Made by a program: the position numbers and the translations under genes. A DNA stretch of 28,088 nt from the IMG/VR virus record IMGVR_UViG_3300017758_000086, positions 1 to 28,088 of that record; one strand, given 5' to 3'. The notes beneath the pieces were generated by a model that was not told where the DNA came from, did no database searches, and saw only the letters and a program-made list of their open reading frames with translations. Shown here in pieces: positions 14,840-23,975 of the stretch (position 1 is its first letter; the number at the start of each line of letters is the position of its first letter). The stretch comes from a virus.

Positions 14840-16810
14840 TTAGTATGATACAATAACGATACCTTTTCCACCGTTACCGCCATCATCAGCGTTAGAACTT
14901 TGTGTGGATCCTCCACCGCCGCCTCCGCCTGTATTTGCTTGAGCACTTGTTCCTGCACCGCCGCCTGATTTACCTGCACCACCGCCGCCGCTACCACCTT
15001 GGCCGCCTGTAGCGCCTGATTCTCCTGAACCTCCACCGCCACCGGAATATGATACTGAAGAACCTGAAATATTGTATGCTTTACCTGCACCACCTTGACC
15101 ACATTGAGAACCGTTGATTAATGCGTCTGTACCTACAGCACCTGCACCACCGCCTCCTCCGCCTGCGTATCCACCAGGACCTGAACGACCATCGCCGCCT
15201 CTACTACCGAATCCGTAAGTGCCTGAATCTCCTGGTTGAGTTGATTGAATTTGTTGTCCATATTGAGATTGTCCACCTGATGAACCTCTAGCACCACCGC
15301 CACAGCCACCTGGACTTCCTGGTTGAACCATACCTCTACCACCTGAACCACCGCCACCGCCTTTAGCAGTCAATGTTCCAAATACTGAATCTTGTCCTGT
15401 TTGTGATGGTTTGTTAATAGCATTTTGTGAATTGTCATAACCACCATGAGCACCACCTGAACCAACTGTTACTGAAACAGTACCGCCTGGTGTTACTGCA
15501 AAACCTGGTCTGTAAACTAAACCACCTGCACCGCCACCAGCACCGCCAGAACCTCCTCCGCCACCACCACCGGCAACTACTAATACATTGACGGATGATA
15601 CAGAAGCAGGTACAGAAAAAGTACCTGAAGATGTAAATGATTGTGATACTGGAGCTGATATTTGAATTGTAAATTGTCTGTCGCTAACATTTGAAGCTGC
15701 GTCTTTAGCTCTGATTGTAAATGTTGATGTTGTATCAGAACCTACAGCGTCTGCTGTTCCTGATATTCTAAAACCTGAACTTTCGGATGTTCCTGTTAAT
15801 CCTGTTGGTAATGAACCACTTTCTATTGTGTAAGAAGCGTCACCGCCTGACTCGGGGTCAGAAGCAAAAACAGTTATAGGAGTAATTGTTCGACCTGAAT
15901 CTGGAAAAATACCTAATGAACCAGCCGCATTACTAAACACCGGTGATTGGTCAACATTAATTTGATTCTCTAATGTACTCGCAAGTCCTGTTGCAGCCGT
16001 AACATTAACATCATAAGGTTCTCCTGAACCTGGTACATTTGATTTAGCAACGACACCAGTTATTTGTGTGTCTGAGTCAACTGTTTGTGAAGCAAAGTTA
16101 ATTGATGAACCACTAGCACTAATTAGTTTTGCTGTACCACCTACAAAACCATTACCTGTTATAACAATAGTGTGATTACCTGTACCATCACCTGATAATA
16201 CATTTGTTGGCGATACACTTGAAACTGTTGGAAAATTTAATAAATTTCTCTGTGTTATTTTTTTTAATGCACCAGCTGATATATCATAAATTAATAATTG
16301 GTCACCTACAGCTGCACCTGTACCTAAAGCAGTTTTACCTGTAATTAATGTTTCGTTTGGTGTAACATTTGAAGCTTTAATTTTTTTAATTCCACTTGCT
16401 GAATCATCATATATTAAATATGCGTCATCATCAGCAGCCGCTTCTGCTAATTCTGTTTGGCCTGAAATAACTGTTGCATTTAATTTAGCTGCTGTAATAG
16501 CGTTGTCAGCGACGGAAGAAAATTCGCCTTGAACTGTACCTGGATTTAATACTACAACATTATTTGTGCCTGCAGCTGGAGCAGATGTAAATGTAATTCT
16601 TTTATATTCTCCAGTTGCGTCAACGCCTAGAGAAAAATCTGTGCCAGGAATTTTTTGAGTGCCGGCTACAAATACTTGAATGTCATTTTGACCTGCTTCT
16701 GCAATACTAAATTGCATATCAAAAATTGTTGTAGAACCATCACCGCTGAAAGTATCTTTATCTGTAAATGTTCTAAATGCTGTACCTGGGTTTTTTGCAA
16801 TATAAGGCAT
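14840..16810 (-). CDS. Glycine-rich adhesin-like tail-fibre protein, 656 aa (longest paralogue)
   Basis: Residues about 20-90 are the GDGST module (TFSGDGSTTIFDMQFSIA ... ITFTSAPAAG). Residues 118-190 contain two copies of a short 'YLIYD/LLIYD-x-SAG-x-KK' linker. About 193-287 is an IPT-like domain (FPTVSSVSPTNVLSGDGTGN). About 288-387 is a He_PIG-like domain. About 388-656 is the glycine-rich domain ending GGKGIVIVSY, with TQPGDSGTYGFG inside. Unlike the two neighbouring paralogues it carries an extra N-terminal module. It is probably a fibre with a receptor-contacting polyglycine-type tip, an inference from the composition of known phage adhesins. The ATG has GAGAGAG upstream. Confidence 0.82.
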   Translation of the reverse strand: MPYIAKNPGTAFRTFTDKDTFSGDGSTTIFDMQFSIAEAGQNDIQVFVAGTQKIPGTDFSLGVDATGEYKRITFTSAPAAGTNNVVVLNPGTVQGEFSSVADNAITAAKLNATVISGQTELAEAAADDDAYLIYDDSASGIKKIKASNVTPNETLITGKTALGTGAAVGDQLLIYDISAGALKKITQRNLLNFPTVSSVSPTNVLSGDGTGNHTIVITGNGFVGGTAKLISASGSSINFASQTVDSDTQITGVVAKSNVPGSGEPYDVNVTAATGLASTLENQINVDQSPVFSNAAGSLGIFPDSGRTITPITVFASDPESGGDASYTIESGSLPTGLTGTSESSGFRISGTADAVGSDTTSTFTIRAKDAASNVSDRQFTIQISAPVSQSFTSSGTFSVPASVSSVNVLVVAGGGGGGGSGGAGGGAGGLVYRPGFAVTPGGTVSVTVGSGGAHGGYDNSQNAINKPSQTGQDSVFGTLTAKGGGGGSGGRGMVQPGSPGGCGGGARGSSGGQSQYGQQIQSTQPGDSGTYGFGSRGGDGRSGPGGYAGGGGGGAGAVGTDALINGSQCGQGGAGKAYNISGSSVSYSGGGGGSGESGATGGQGGSGGGGAGKSGGGAGTSAQANTGGGGGGGSTQSSNADDGGNGGKGIVIVSY

Positions 16811-16829
16811 TTGTTACTCTCTCTATTTA

Positions 16830-17195
16830 TTATACATCTTCTAATACAGACATAGTAGCGTCTAAAGCACTAGCTGTGTTACAAGTTACTCTGATTACAT
16901 CACCTGCTGTTCCGTTATTTTGTAATACAATTTTATTACCAGACATCACCTCTAAAGCTGAGCCGGCAGGAATTGTAGCACTTTTAACTATATGTGTGTC
17001 TGTTCCATCAAAACCATCCAAGTAAATATCAGCAGTTACACCTGTTGTTGTTTTATTTGCAAGTGTAATACCAATAACGATACTTTCTAAAGCTGATGAA
17101 CCAGCACCAGCAGGACAACTGTAAAGAGCACTTCCTGAAGCACCTGTACTTGTTGACGCTGAACTTACTGTAAATCTTTTAAAATCGTTTGCCAT
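16830..17195 (-). CDS. Small virion structural protein, 121 aa
   Basis: It starts MANDFKRFTVSSASTSTGAS and contains LESIVIGITLANKTTTGVTA (about 36-55), then DIYLDGFDGTDTHIVKSATI with IPAGSALEVMSGNKIVLQNN. Proteins of this MANDFKR type with the pattern 'VxG-x-x-x-A-N-x-T ... I-P-A-G-S-x-L' occur next to fibre genes in T4-like marine phages. I know them as structural proteins without a defined role. It is a beta-rich single domain without cysteine-rich or catalytic motifs, apart from two isolated Cys residues. Three perfect late promoter octamers lie 14-42 bases upstream, so strong late expression is likely. The SD is AGGAAG. Confidence 0.7.
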   Translation of the reverse strand: MANDFKRFTVSSASTSTGASGSALYSCPAGAGSSALESIVIGITLANKTTTGVTADIYLDGFDGTDTHIVKSATIPAGSALEVMSGNKIVLQNNGTAGDVIRVTCNTASALDATMSVLEDV

Positions 17196-17208
17196 TGTTT
17201 CTTCCTAT

Positions 17209-17237
17209 TATTTATACTTCTATTTATACTATTTATA
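17209..17237 (-). promoter_or_regulatory. Three tandem perfect late promoter octamers
   Basis: Exact TATAAATA occurs on the minus strand at 17230-17237, 17221-17228 and 17209-17216. All three sit in the 53-base gap before the 121-aa structural gene. The two upstream boxes leave room for a leader carrying the AGGAAG site. The last box is 13 bases from the ATG. Tandem boxes could raise promoter strength or give staggered starts. Confidence 0.75.
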
Positions 17238-17248
17238 ATAAAATTCTA

Positions 17249-17659
17249 TTACCCTAAAGCAATTGATTGAGCAATTGCAAAAGGTCTTGTCGCAACTCTA
17301 ACATTTGCCTCTGTTAAAGTTGTAGTTGCGTTAATAGATGTTCCTGATATACTGGCCAACCCACTAATTGTTGAGTTTAGTGTAATTGTCATTGTATCTG
17401 TTGCTGATACAGTAGCAGTAATATTAGAATCACCTGCAAAAGTAAACACATCTCCAGCATTAATTTGTTGTATTGTAGATGATGTATCTCTAATTGTAAA
17501 GGCGGCCGTTACAGCACTATTCAATTCGTTAATAGCTGCTGATATGTTAGTCGCTGTGGTTGTTAATGTCGCAACATCACCAGTATCCGTTCCCAAAGAA
17601 TTAAATGTGGTTCTTAGGGTTTCTAAAGTATCTGTAGTTGCTACGCTTCTAATTGCCAT
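17249..17659 (-). CDS. Fibre-like structural protein, 136 aa
   Basis: Residues 1-50 (MAIRSVATTDTLETLRTTFN ... LTTTATNISAAINELNSAV) resemble the helical start of a phage fibre protein, which forms a coiled trimer stem. Residues about 54-101 (FTIRDTSSTIQQINAGDVFT ... TITLNSTISGL) match a beta module also seen in the 253-aa and 708-aa proteins. The C-terminus ATRPFAIAQSIALG is nearly the same as that of the 239-aa protein at the other end of the window. The start is ATG with AAAGGAAA, 1 base after the 72-aa gene. It looks like a minimal fibre composed of shared parts. Confidence 0.7.
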   Translation of the reverse strand: MAIRSVATTDTLETLRTTFNSLGTDTGDVATLTTTATNISAAINELNSAVTAAFTIRDTSSTIQQINAGDVFTFAGDSNITATVSATDTMTITLNSTISGLASISGTSINATTTLTEANVRVATRPFAIAQSIALG

Positions 17660-17660
17660 T

Positions 17661-17879
17661 TTACTTTACTATTTCCTTTAATAAACTTTTTATTTCTCTT
17701 AATTCACTTTTTAAGGTATTTATTTCTTTTACAGCATTTCTGATTTGGTCACCTGCTTTTTCTCTACTTTGAACTCTTTGCATATAAATTTGATATTCAG
17801 AAACATTTGTATTAATAATACCGTTTGAATATGTATCTCTTACTAAACTTGTGTGTCCTTCTACTTTTATTTTAGCCAT
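17661..17879 (-). CDS. Small coiled-coil protein, 72 aa
   Basis: It begins MAKIKVEGHTSLVRDTYSNG and continues with IINTNVSEYQIYMQRVQSRE. The last 30 residues form a heptad-like charged helix (NAVKEINTLKSELREIKSLL). The 'KVEGxxxLVRDxxSxxIxNTN' start is one I recall from small proteins found after the large DUF4815-type protein in marine T4-like phages. It may be a small virion or assembly component that oligomerises through its coiled coil. It lies 2 bases after the 249-aa gene and 1 base before the 136-aa gene, so expression is probably coupled. Its ribosome site is weak. Confidence 0.65.
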   Translation of the reverse strand: MAKIKVEGHTSLVRDTYSNGIINTNVSEYQIYMQRVQSREKAGDQIRNAVKEINTLKSELREIKSLLKEIVK

Positions 17880-17881
17880 GT

Positions 17882-18631
17882 CTATACTGCTAATGCAATT
17901 CCTCTTAAATCTTTAATTACAGGTGGATAAGCAGAATTAGTACCTTTCATTACAATTTTGATTTGAAAAGCTGTAAACTCTGTAATATCACTTACTGTAT
18001 ATTTGTATTCTTTAAATGTTCCTGCGTCTTCAGCCGGAGTAACAGTTACATCTTCACTGCCGTCCGTGTTGAAAGGTGTCCAATTTAATTCATCTATATT
18101 TCTAACTTCTTCAGCTGATGTTGCTCTAAAGTAAACTTCAACATCTGAAGTTGAACGAACATTTTGAGTTAATCTAACATCAAATGCTGTTGAAGGATTT
18201 TCTAATGTAATTGGTCTTGTACAATAGATAGCAGCTGTAGATGAACCTGTAGATTGTTCATCATTTACAAAACTAGGTGTATTAGATGTAGTTGGACTAT
18301 TTAATCTATTTTGAATTGTAAATGCACTTGTTCTTTGTAAATCTAAAACTGGTGATAATTTAGTATTAGTTGTTTGCATTACTAATTGTACAAATAATGA
18401 TTTTTGACCTGACATTTCATTTGTTTGGTTAATATCACTTGCAACCATTTGAGGCGCTGTAAAGTAAATATTATCATTTGCAACAACAGATTGGTAATTA
18501 GATGAACTTGTTAAACTAAATTCTGATTCTGAACCGTGTATAGATTTACCTGTTGTCGGTCTAATCTGATATCCAATTGATGTTTCTGGAACTGTCATAG
18601 ATTGTAAACTTAAATTTCGTACATCATACAA
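17882..18631 (-). CDS. C-terminal part of the DUF4815-type structural protein, in a second frame (249 aa)
   Basis: The frame overlaps the end of the 1784-codon gene by 22 bases. The only start at its upstream edge is TTG (18629-18631), and the first ATG lies at codon 12. The sequence RPTTGKSIHGSE, then FTIQNRLNSPTTSNTPSFVN, FDVRLTQNVRSTSDVEVYFR and PPVIKDLRGIALAV is what I recall as the C-terminus of the large structural protein of marine T4-like phages. There it is one continuous chain. The simplest explanation is a lost base in a T run near 18630-18631, since one added T joins the frames as ...TATQIDLYDVRNLS.... Programmed frameshifting, or a real split gene using TTG, is the alternative. 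Confidence 0.7.
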   Translation of the reverse strand: MYDVRNLSLQSMTVPETSIGYQIRPTTGKSIHGSESEFSLTSSSNYQSVVANDNIYFTAPQMVASDINQTNEMSGQKSLFVQLVMQTTNTKLSPVLDLQRTSAFTIQNRLNSPTTSNTPSFVNDEQSTGSSTAAIYCTRPITLENPSTAFDVRLTQNVRSTSDVEVYFRATSAEEVRNIDELNWTPFNTDGSEDVTVTPAEDAGTFKEYKYTVSDITEFTAFQIKIVMKGTNSAYPPVIKDLRGIALAV

Positions 18632-21600
18632 TCTATTTGTGTTGCTGTAATAACTGAACCACCAACATCACCTGTTGCATTTGCATTTGAAGAACTAGGA
18701 GATGTAATATCATAACTATCTAAAGTTACATTTGAAATACTTGTGTATGTTCCGTTAATATCAGAGTGAGAAATACCATTGTAAGTACCACTTGGAACTC
18801 CTGCAATTGTAACATTGTTTGATGTGCCGTGCATACCGTGGTTTGGATGGAAAACTCTAATTACTTTTGAACTAGTTGTTGTTCTTAATGCGTTGTTTTT
18901 TAATGTTCTTACAGGCAAACTATCATTTGTTAATGTAACTGTACCTGTAACATTACTAAATTCACATCTTTTCATTTTGAATTTAATATCTTCATTTTGG
19001 TCAGCAGACCAAGTAGTACCGTTTTGTGATTTAAATAAAACACCAGCATACGGTTGTTCCGATATTGTTCTATCAGAATTAATTTGTGTTTCTCCCATTC
19101 TAGCAACCCAAGCATTATAGTTTGTTGAGTTGGCTAATACTACTAATGCGTATTCAACATTTTCTTGTATATAAACAGGACTATCAAAAGTAAATGTTGT
19201 AGCTGAAGTTGAGTCTTCACTTGTAGTAACAGAACCTGGATTAATTGTTTTTTCAGAGAATGGTAATATTTTTACGCCAGGATATCCATTTACAACTTCT
19301 CTTATTTGAACTGTAATAGGAACATTATCATCTTTTGTTTTAAAGAATAAATCTACTGAACTAATAAACACACCACCATTATCATCAATTAAGAATGTTT
19401 GTGCTAAAGGATCCCACCAACCAACTTGTCTATTAGTTTCTCTAGTTGATGTTCTAGTTATATCTCTATTTTCTGTAGTATTTGTTCTTTGTAATCTTGG
19501 TTCTCTTGTAGATAAAATAGTTTCTTGTTGAGTTTCTAAAATACCTCTTGCTGTGTAATCTACTTCACCTGAAGTTTCTACATCTGAACTTCTATCGTCT
19601 GTAGCTGATGAAGTTAATCTGAATACTCTAGTACCTGTTCTCCATCTTGGATTTGAATCAACTGTCGGGTCAGGTATTGCAAAAGTACCTGATACTGCGC
19701 CATTAGAGTCTGACACTAAATTGCCACCTAATGAACCACCTGTCGGTGTAGTATATTGAGTTACAGCAATATTATCAAAATAAGGATAAACTCTTGTGTT
19801 AGGTTTAAATCGTGTACCTGTAAATGTAATTGTTCTTGCTCTTACAAATGGAACAAATGCAACATTAATAATTCTATCACCTATTGAATTTCTAACAACT
19901 TGTGGTACTAATACATTTCTTACACCTGTTCTAGTTTGATTTACTAATTGACCAGTTGTAACTTCTTGTCTTTGTAATACTCGTCTTGGAATACCAAAAG
20001 CAAATGTTTGTTCTCTTTGAGCACCGCCGAGATTTCTAACATCCATTTCTCTAGGTGCGCCAGCCCACATATCTTGCCATTCATTCCAAATTGTTCCTAA
20101 TTCTACACTTGCTAAATTTGGATTGCCAGAAATTAATGTGTCAAAGCCACCTTGATTATTAATTACTAATTCTGGTGCTCTTTCTGTTTCTTTCCATTCA
20201 TCACCTGGAGGTGTTAACTCAATTGTACCGACCCATGTAAATACATTGAAAGGGTTTACATTGATTGCTTTACTAGCAAATGGTTGGTCGACTAAAGTTG
20301 TTTCTGTATAAGGTAATGTTAATAAATCACCAGTCTTTTGATAATTAGCAGATGTTCTATCTGCGTCAACAATTTCTGTGCCGTCATCATCTCTTTCGAT
20401 TAATGAAACAGCATCCTCTTTAAATGTTGGTCTTAAAGCTCCTTCAGCCATTGCCATAGCAGCTTTATAATCTGCGTTACCTACATCACCAATACCGTGA
20501 CCTGTAAAATTATCAACAATAAATCCGTTTTTAAATCTATCAAAACCATCTGCGTCTTGTATCTGTAAAGATTGAGCAGATTGTTCTAACATATTTAATT
20601 GTGTATAGTATTCTACATTTTCTAATCTTTTTTCAATCTTTCCAATATCTCTCATTGTATATCTTCTATTGTCAATGATTTCTATTTCTACATGGTCTGT
20701 TGAAAGAGTATAATTATCTAACTGCAATGTGTATAGGTGCATTGCTGTATCTAAATTGTTTGGAGCTTGTGGAGATAATGCTGAAGCACCTTCTACTGCT
20801 CTAAATGTTCCGTCTTTATCTAAAAATACTTTTATAATTTTTGGTAAATAATATTCAAAGTCAGACGATACATCTGAATTAAATTTAACAACATCAACTG
20901 TTGAAGCACCTGTGCCATCAAAACTTCTATCTTGGCCACCTGAATTAATTGTACTTGCGTCATCTACTCTAGGTCTAAAATCTACTACATCTCTTAATTG
21001 ATATATTTGTCCTGTTGTGTCGGATGTATAACTTGGAATATCTTCGTAATTTACAACACCTGAATAAGAGTCAACATCAAAGTAATCACCTGAACCGTGA
21101 GAGAAGAAATCAAAATCTACAAGTAATCTACCTGTTGGCGTCAATGCACCATCTTTTAATTTAATTCTACCAATGTCATAAAAGTTATCTCTTTGACCTG
21201 TATCTAAATTAAATCTGTCTGTAATATCTGTATGTGAAGTTGTAGCTGCTGTAGCAAAGTCAGGTGCCATGTAAACTTTGTTTAATGCAAAAACATCAGC
21301 TTTGCCTAAACCAATTACACCACTTTCTATAGTTGCTTGAGTTGAGATAGCAATTGTTTGGTCTTCATTTAAAGTTTTTGTTTTTGAACCTGCAACACTT
21401 CTATTAATTGTTGCAAGAATTTTAACTTTATGACCAGCATAGTTAGCACCAAAGTCTAATGTTAAAGTTTTACCTGTAGGAGAACCACCTAATACAAAGA
21501 TAGAGTCGCCCTCATGGTTATTTCCTGTTAAACTTAAATTGTCACCAACTGCACCTGTGCCTCCAGAACCAGTTGTCATTATTGAAACAGAAAAATCTTT

Positions 21601-23964
21601 ATCTAATAGTGCTGTAAATGTTTCGTTAGTACCAGCAGTAATTGTTACATCACCATTTGATGATAATGTACCTGTAAAGTGTCTTCTAATTGCAAAGTTT
21701 GTATCTGTTACACCAGAGTTGTTTGTAGTTTTTAAAGTCTTAATTGTTTTGTAAGGTAATTTAAATATAGAAATATTTTTATTTGAATCTTGTAATTTAG
21801 CTCTTCTTCTTGTTGCAATAGTTTTTGTAGCTGCACCAGATGTAGTTGTTAGAGCTAACAAGTTATTATTAATAATAACTTCAATTAATTTTGTTTCAGT
21901 TGTACCTGCGTCATTAATAAATGAAATTGAATCACCTATTTTTAATTCGTCTTGAAATCTTGTATTAAAACCTGTTACTGCATTACTTGATACTGTTATT
22001 GAACCAGATATTGTAGCGTTAGCGCCGCTAGTTGAATCAAGTGAAGTATCAGATGTATAAGTTGGCGAACCTGCCATACCAATATGTTTAACAGATGAGA
22101 AGTCGTGATTTCTAACACCTTTAAAACCAACTGTATCAGATTGAATAATATCTGTTGTACTTGAAGTACCACCTGTAATTGTTTCACCAGCTGTAAATGT
22201 TCCGTTTACACTTGATAATACAACAACACCGTGTTTCATTGCACCAGCACTTGTAAATGCCGTTACATTAGCAGCCGTTGTTCCGTCTGCATTAAATAAT
22301 TCAAAAGTAGTTGTACCGTTTCCGTTTCTAACTGTAAAAATATCACTAGTTGTAACAGCAGTTGAATCTACTGAAAAACTTGGTGATGTAAATTTAATTT
22401 GTTGACCATCTTTTAATAAGTGATTTGAACCTGTTGTAACAACACCAGGACTTGCAACTGTAATAGCTGTTGGAGCAATACTTGTAGTTGTTGAAACACT
22501 TTCTAAAGTACCTGTAGCACCTGAAGTTTCTCCTGTTATTTTTTCGCCAGTAGTGAATGTTGCGCCACCTGTTGTATTAAGGTGTGTAAACATATTAATA
22601 TCAAATAGATAATGTTTGAATATGTTTGTTGACGCTGAACCACTAGAATAAGCACCAGCAATTGCATTACCAGAACTGTACTCAAAGCCTCTTGACTTAG
22701 CACGACCAATAGTATTGTTAGAGCCACTTGAACCATTATTTTCTGTACCTCTGTTTACATTAGCTGCACTATAAAGTCCTACTTTTTTAAATGCTTCTAC
22801 ATCACCTGAAACAAATCCTACATCAGGAGTACCATAAACATTTGTAACATTTACAAAGTTACCTAAATTAAATCTTGTATTGAAGTTATTTTCTGTATCA
22901 AAATCTCTTGCTTTATTTACTGCAACAAAAGTTGTACCAATAGTTTCTATTTCATAACCTTTTACATATGCTTTACCAGGAGAAACACCTAATGCTAATT
23001 TTGTTTCTAAGCCACCAGAACCTGAAGCAAAAATACCTCTGTTATTTCCTGATAGTAAGTGTTCTCTAATATCTAAATCAAAACCTCTTACTGCATAGTC
23101 ACCTGATTCGTCAAATGTTCTACGAGCAAGTGTTTCTTCTAATACTGCATACTCGGTTGTTCTAACTCTATTTTGTATAATACCTTCAGATAATCTTAAT
23201 AACTCTATAAAGTTTGAATCTTCGGTACTTGTTAAAGTTTTTTTAGCTAATGTTAAATCTATTTTAAATCTATGAGCGCCTGGAGCATTTACATTTGAAG
23301 AACCAGCCGCATTATCATTTAGAGATAAGTCATCATTTGGTGTTACAAAAGATTCTGTAACTGATAAACCTACTCTGTAAGATGGTGAATTTGTATATTT
23401 GTCTAATACTAAAACTTGTTCAGCAACTTCAACATGATAACCATTTATATAATAAACACCTTCTCCAATATATGCTGATGAACCTGTATGACAACTTGCT
23501 ACAACTATTGTTGCGTTTGCACTATCAATTGTACAATTTACAGTTTCGCCGTGTGTAAAAGCAGACGAAGCATTATTAGTGCCTGAAGTTTCATATTTTA
23601 CAAAAAGTGTATCCGGGTCAGTACCGTCTGTAGCTGCAACACCAACTACATTAGCAACAACACCAGATGTAACACCTGTTAATCTAACACCGTTATACTT
23701 TGTAATATCTGAAACAGATTTACTTGTTAATTTTACTGCATAATAATTTAAATCATATGAAATTTGACCAGGAATGACCATTGCACCTTGTTTAAAGATA
23801 TGGTCAGATAGCCTTTCGACTTGATTCTGTAAAATCGTTTGTGATTGTGTTAACTCTCTTGCCTGTACTGCAAATGATGGTCTGAATAGAACACGATGGA
23901 ACTTTTTAGAATCAGAATAATCATCATAATAAGGCGTGAGGTTAAAGTCAGTTGGACTTGGCAT
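18610..23964 (-). CDS. Giant baseplate/tail structural protein, DUF4815 type, 1784 aa
   Basis: The N-terminus MPSPTDFNLTPYYDDYSDSK continues with FHRVLFRPSFAVQARELTQS and QTILQNQVERLSDHIFKQG. This is the hallmark of DUF4815-type structural proteins of marine T4-like phages. The middle (about 450-900) is a long series of beta-rich Thr/Ser/Gly segments. A C-terminal domain contains VGWWDPLAQTFLIDDNGGVF, ITVQIREVVNGYPGVKILPF and VYIQENVEYALVVLANS. The chain ends at a frame change, and the probable remaining 240 residues are encoded by the overlapping 249-aa frame. It follows the gp8-like gene by 11 bases. The position suggests a baseplate-wedge or fibre-anchoring role, replacing the T4 gp9/gp10 region. 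The ATG has GAGGGA. Confidence 0.82.
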   Translation of the reverse strand: MPSPTDFNLTPYYDDYSDSKKFHRVLFRPSFAVQARELTQSQTILQNQVERLSDHIFKQGAMVIPGQISYDLNYYAVKLTSKSVSDITKYNGVRLTGVTSGVVANVVGVAATDGTDPDTLFVKYETSGTNNASSAFTHGETVNCTIDSANATIVVASCHTGSSAYIGEGVYYINGYHVEVAEQVLVLDKYTNSPSYRVGLSVTESFVTPNDDLSLNDNAAGSSNVNAPGAHRFKIDLTLAKKTLTSTEDSNFIELLRLSEGIIQNRVRTTEYAVLEETLARRTFDESGDYAVRGFDLDIREHLLSGNNRGIFASGSGGLETKLALGVSPGKAYVKGYEIETIGTTFVAVNKARDFDTENNFNTRFNLGNFVNVTNVYGTPDVGFVSGDVEAFKKVGLYSAANVNRGTENNGSSGSNNTIGRAKSRGFEYSSGNAIAGAYSSGSASTNIFKHYLFDINMFTHLNTTGGATFTTGEKITGETSGATGTLESVSTTTSIAPTAITVASPGVVTTGSNHLLKDGQQIKFTSPSFSVDSTAVTTSDIFTVRNGNGTTTFELFNADGTTAANVTAFTSAGAMKHGVVVLSSVNGTFTAGETITGGTSSTTDIIQSDTVGFKGVRNHDFSSVKHIGMAGSPTYTSDTSLDSTSGANATISGSITVSSNAVTGFNTRFQDELKIGDSISFINDAGTTETKLIEVIINNNLLALTTTSGAATKTIATRRRAKLQDSNKNISIFKLPYKTIKTLKTTNNSGVTDTNFAIRRHFTGTLSSNGDVTITAGTNETFTALLDKDFSVSIMTTGSGGTGAVGDNLSLTGNNHEGDSIFVLGGSPTGKTLTLDFGANYAGHKVKILATINRSVAGSKTKTLNEDQTIAISTQATIESGVIGLGKADVFALNKVYMAPDFATAATTSHTDITDRFNLDTGQRDNFYDIGRIKLKDGALTPTGRLLVDFDFFSHGSGDYFDVDSYSGVVNYEDIPSYTSDTTGQIYQLRDVVDFRPRVDDASTINSGGQDRSFDGTGASTVDVVKFNSDVSSDFEYYLPKIIKVFLDKDGTFRAVEGASALSPQAPNNLDTAMHLYTLQLDNYTLSTDHVEIEIIDNRRYTMRDIGKIEKRLENVEYYTQLNMLEQSAQSLQIQDADGFDRFKNGFIVDNFTGHGIGDVGNADYKAAMAMAEGALRPTFKEDAVSLIERDDDGTEIVDADRTSANYQKTGDLLTLPYTETTLVDQPFASKAINVNPFNVFTWVGTIELTPPGDEWKETERAPELVINNQGGFDTLISGNPNLASVELGTIWNEWQDMWAGAPREMDVRNLGGAQREQTFAFGIPRRVLQRQEVTTGQLVNQTRTGVRNVLVPQVVRNSIGDRIINVAFVPFVRARTITFTGTRFKPNTRVYPYFDNIAVTQYTTPTGGSLGGNLVSDSNGAVSGTFAIPDPTVDSNPRWRTGTRVFRLTSSATDDRSSDVETSGEVDYTARGILETQQETILSTREPRLQRTNTTENRDITRTSTRETNRQVGWWDPLAQTFLIDDNGGVFISSVDLFFKTKDDNVPITVQIREVVNGYPGVKILPFSEKTINPGSVTTSEDSTSATTFTFDSPVYIQENVEYALVVLANSTNYNAWVARMGETQINSDRTISEQPYAGVLFKSQNGTTWSADQNEDIKFKMKRCEFSNVTGTVTLTNDSLPVRTLKNNALRTTTSSKVIRVFHPNHGMHGTSNNVTIAGVPSGTYNGISHSDINGTYTSISNVTLDSYDITSPSSSNANATGDVGGSVITATQIDCMMYEI

Positions 23965-23975
23965 TTATTTCCCTC

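Noticed and set aside
10500-16000. Apparent short tandem repeats (accaccgcc-like) that could suggest CRISPR or a repeat array
   Set aside because: The units are irregular, have no constant spacer length, and follow glycine codons inside coding regions.
10500-16810. Long open frames on the plus strand and in alternative minus frames across the glycine-rich genes
   Set aside because: They are shadows of GGN-rich codon repeats, give low-complexity Leu/His- or Val/Gln-rich translations, and lack ribosome sites. The minus-strand adhesin frames explain the sequence.
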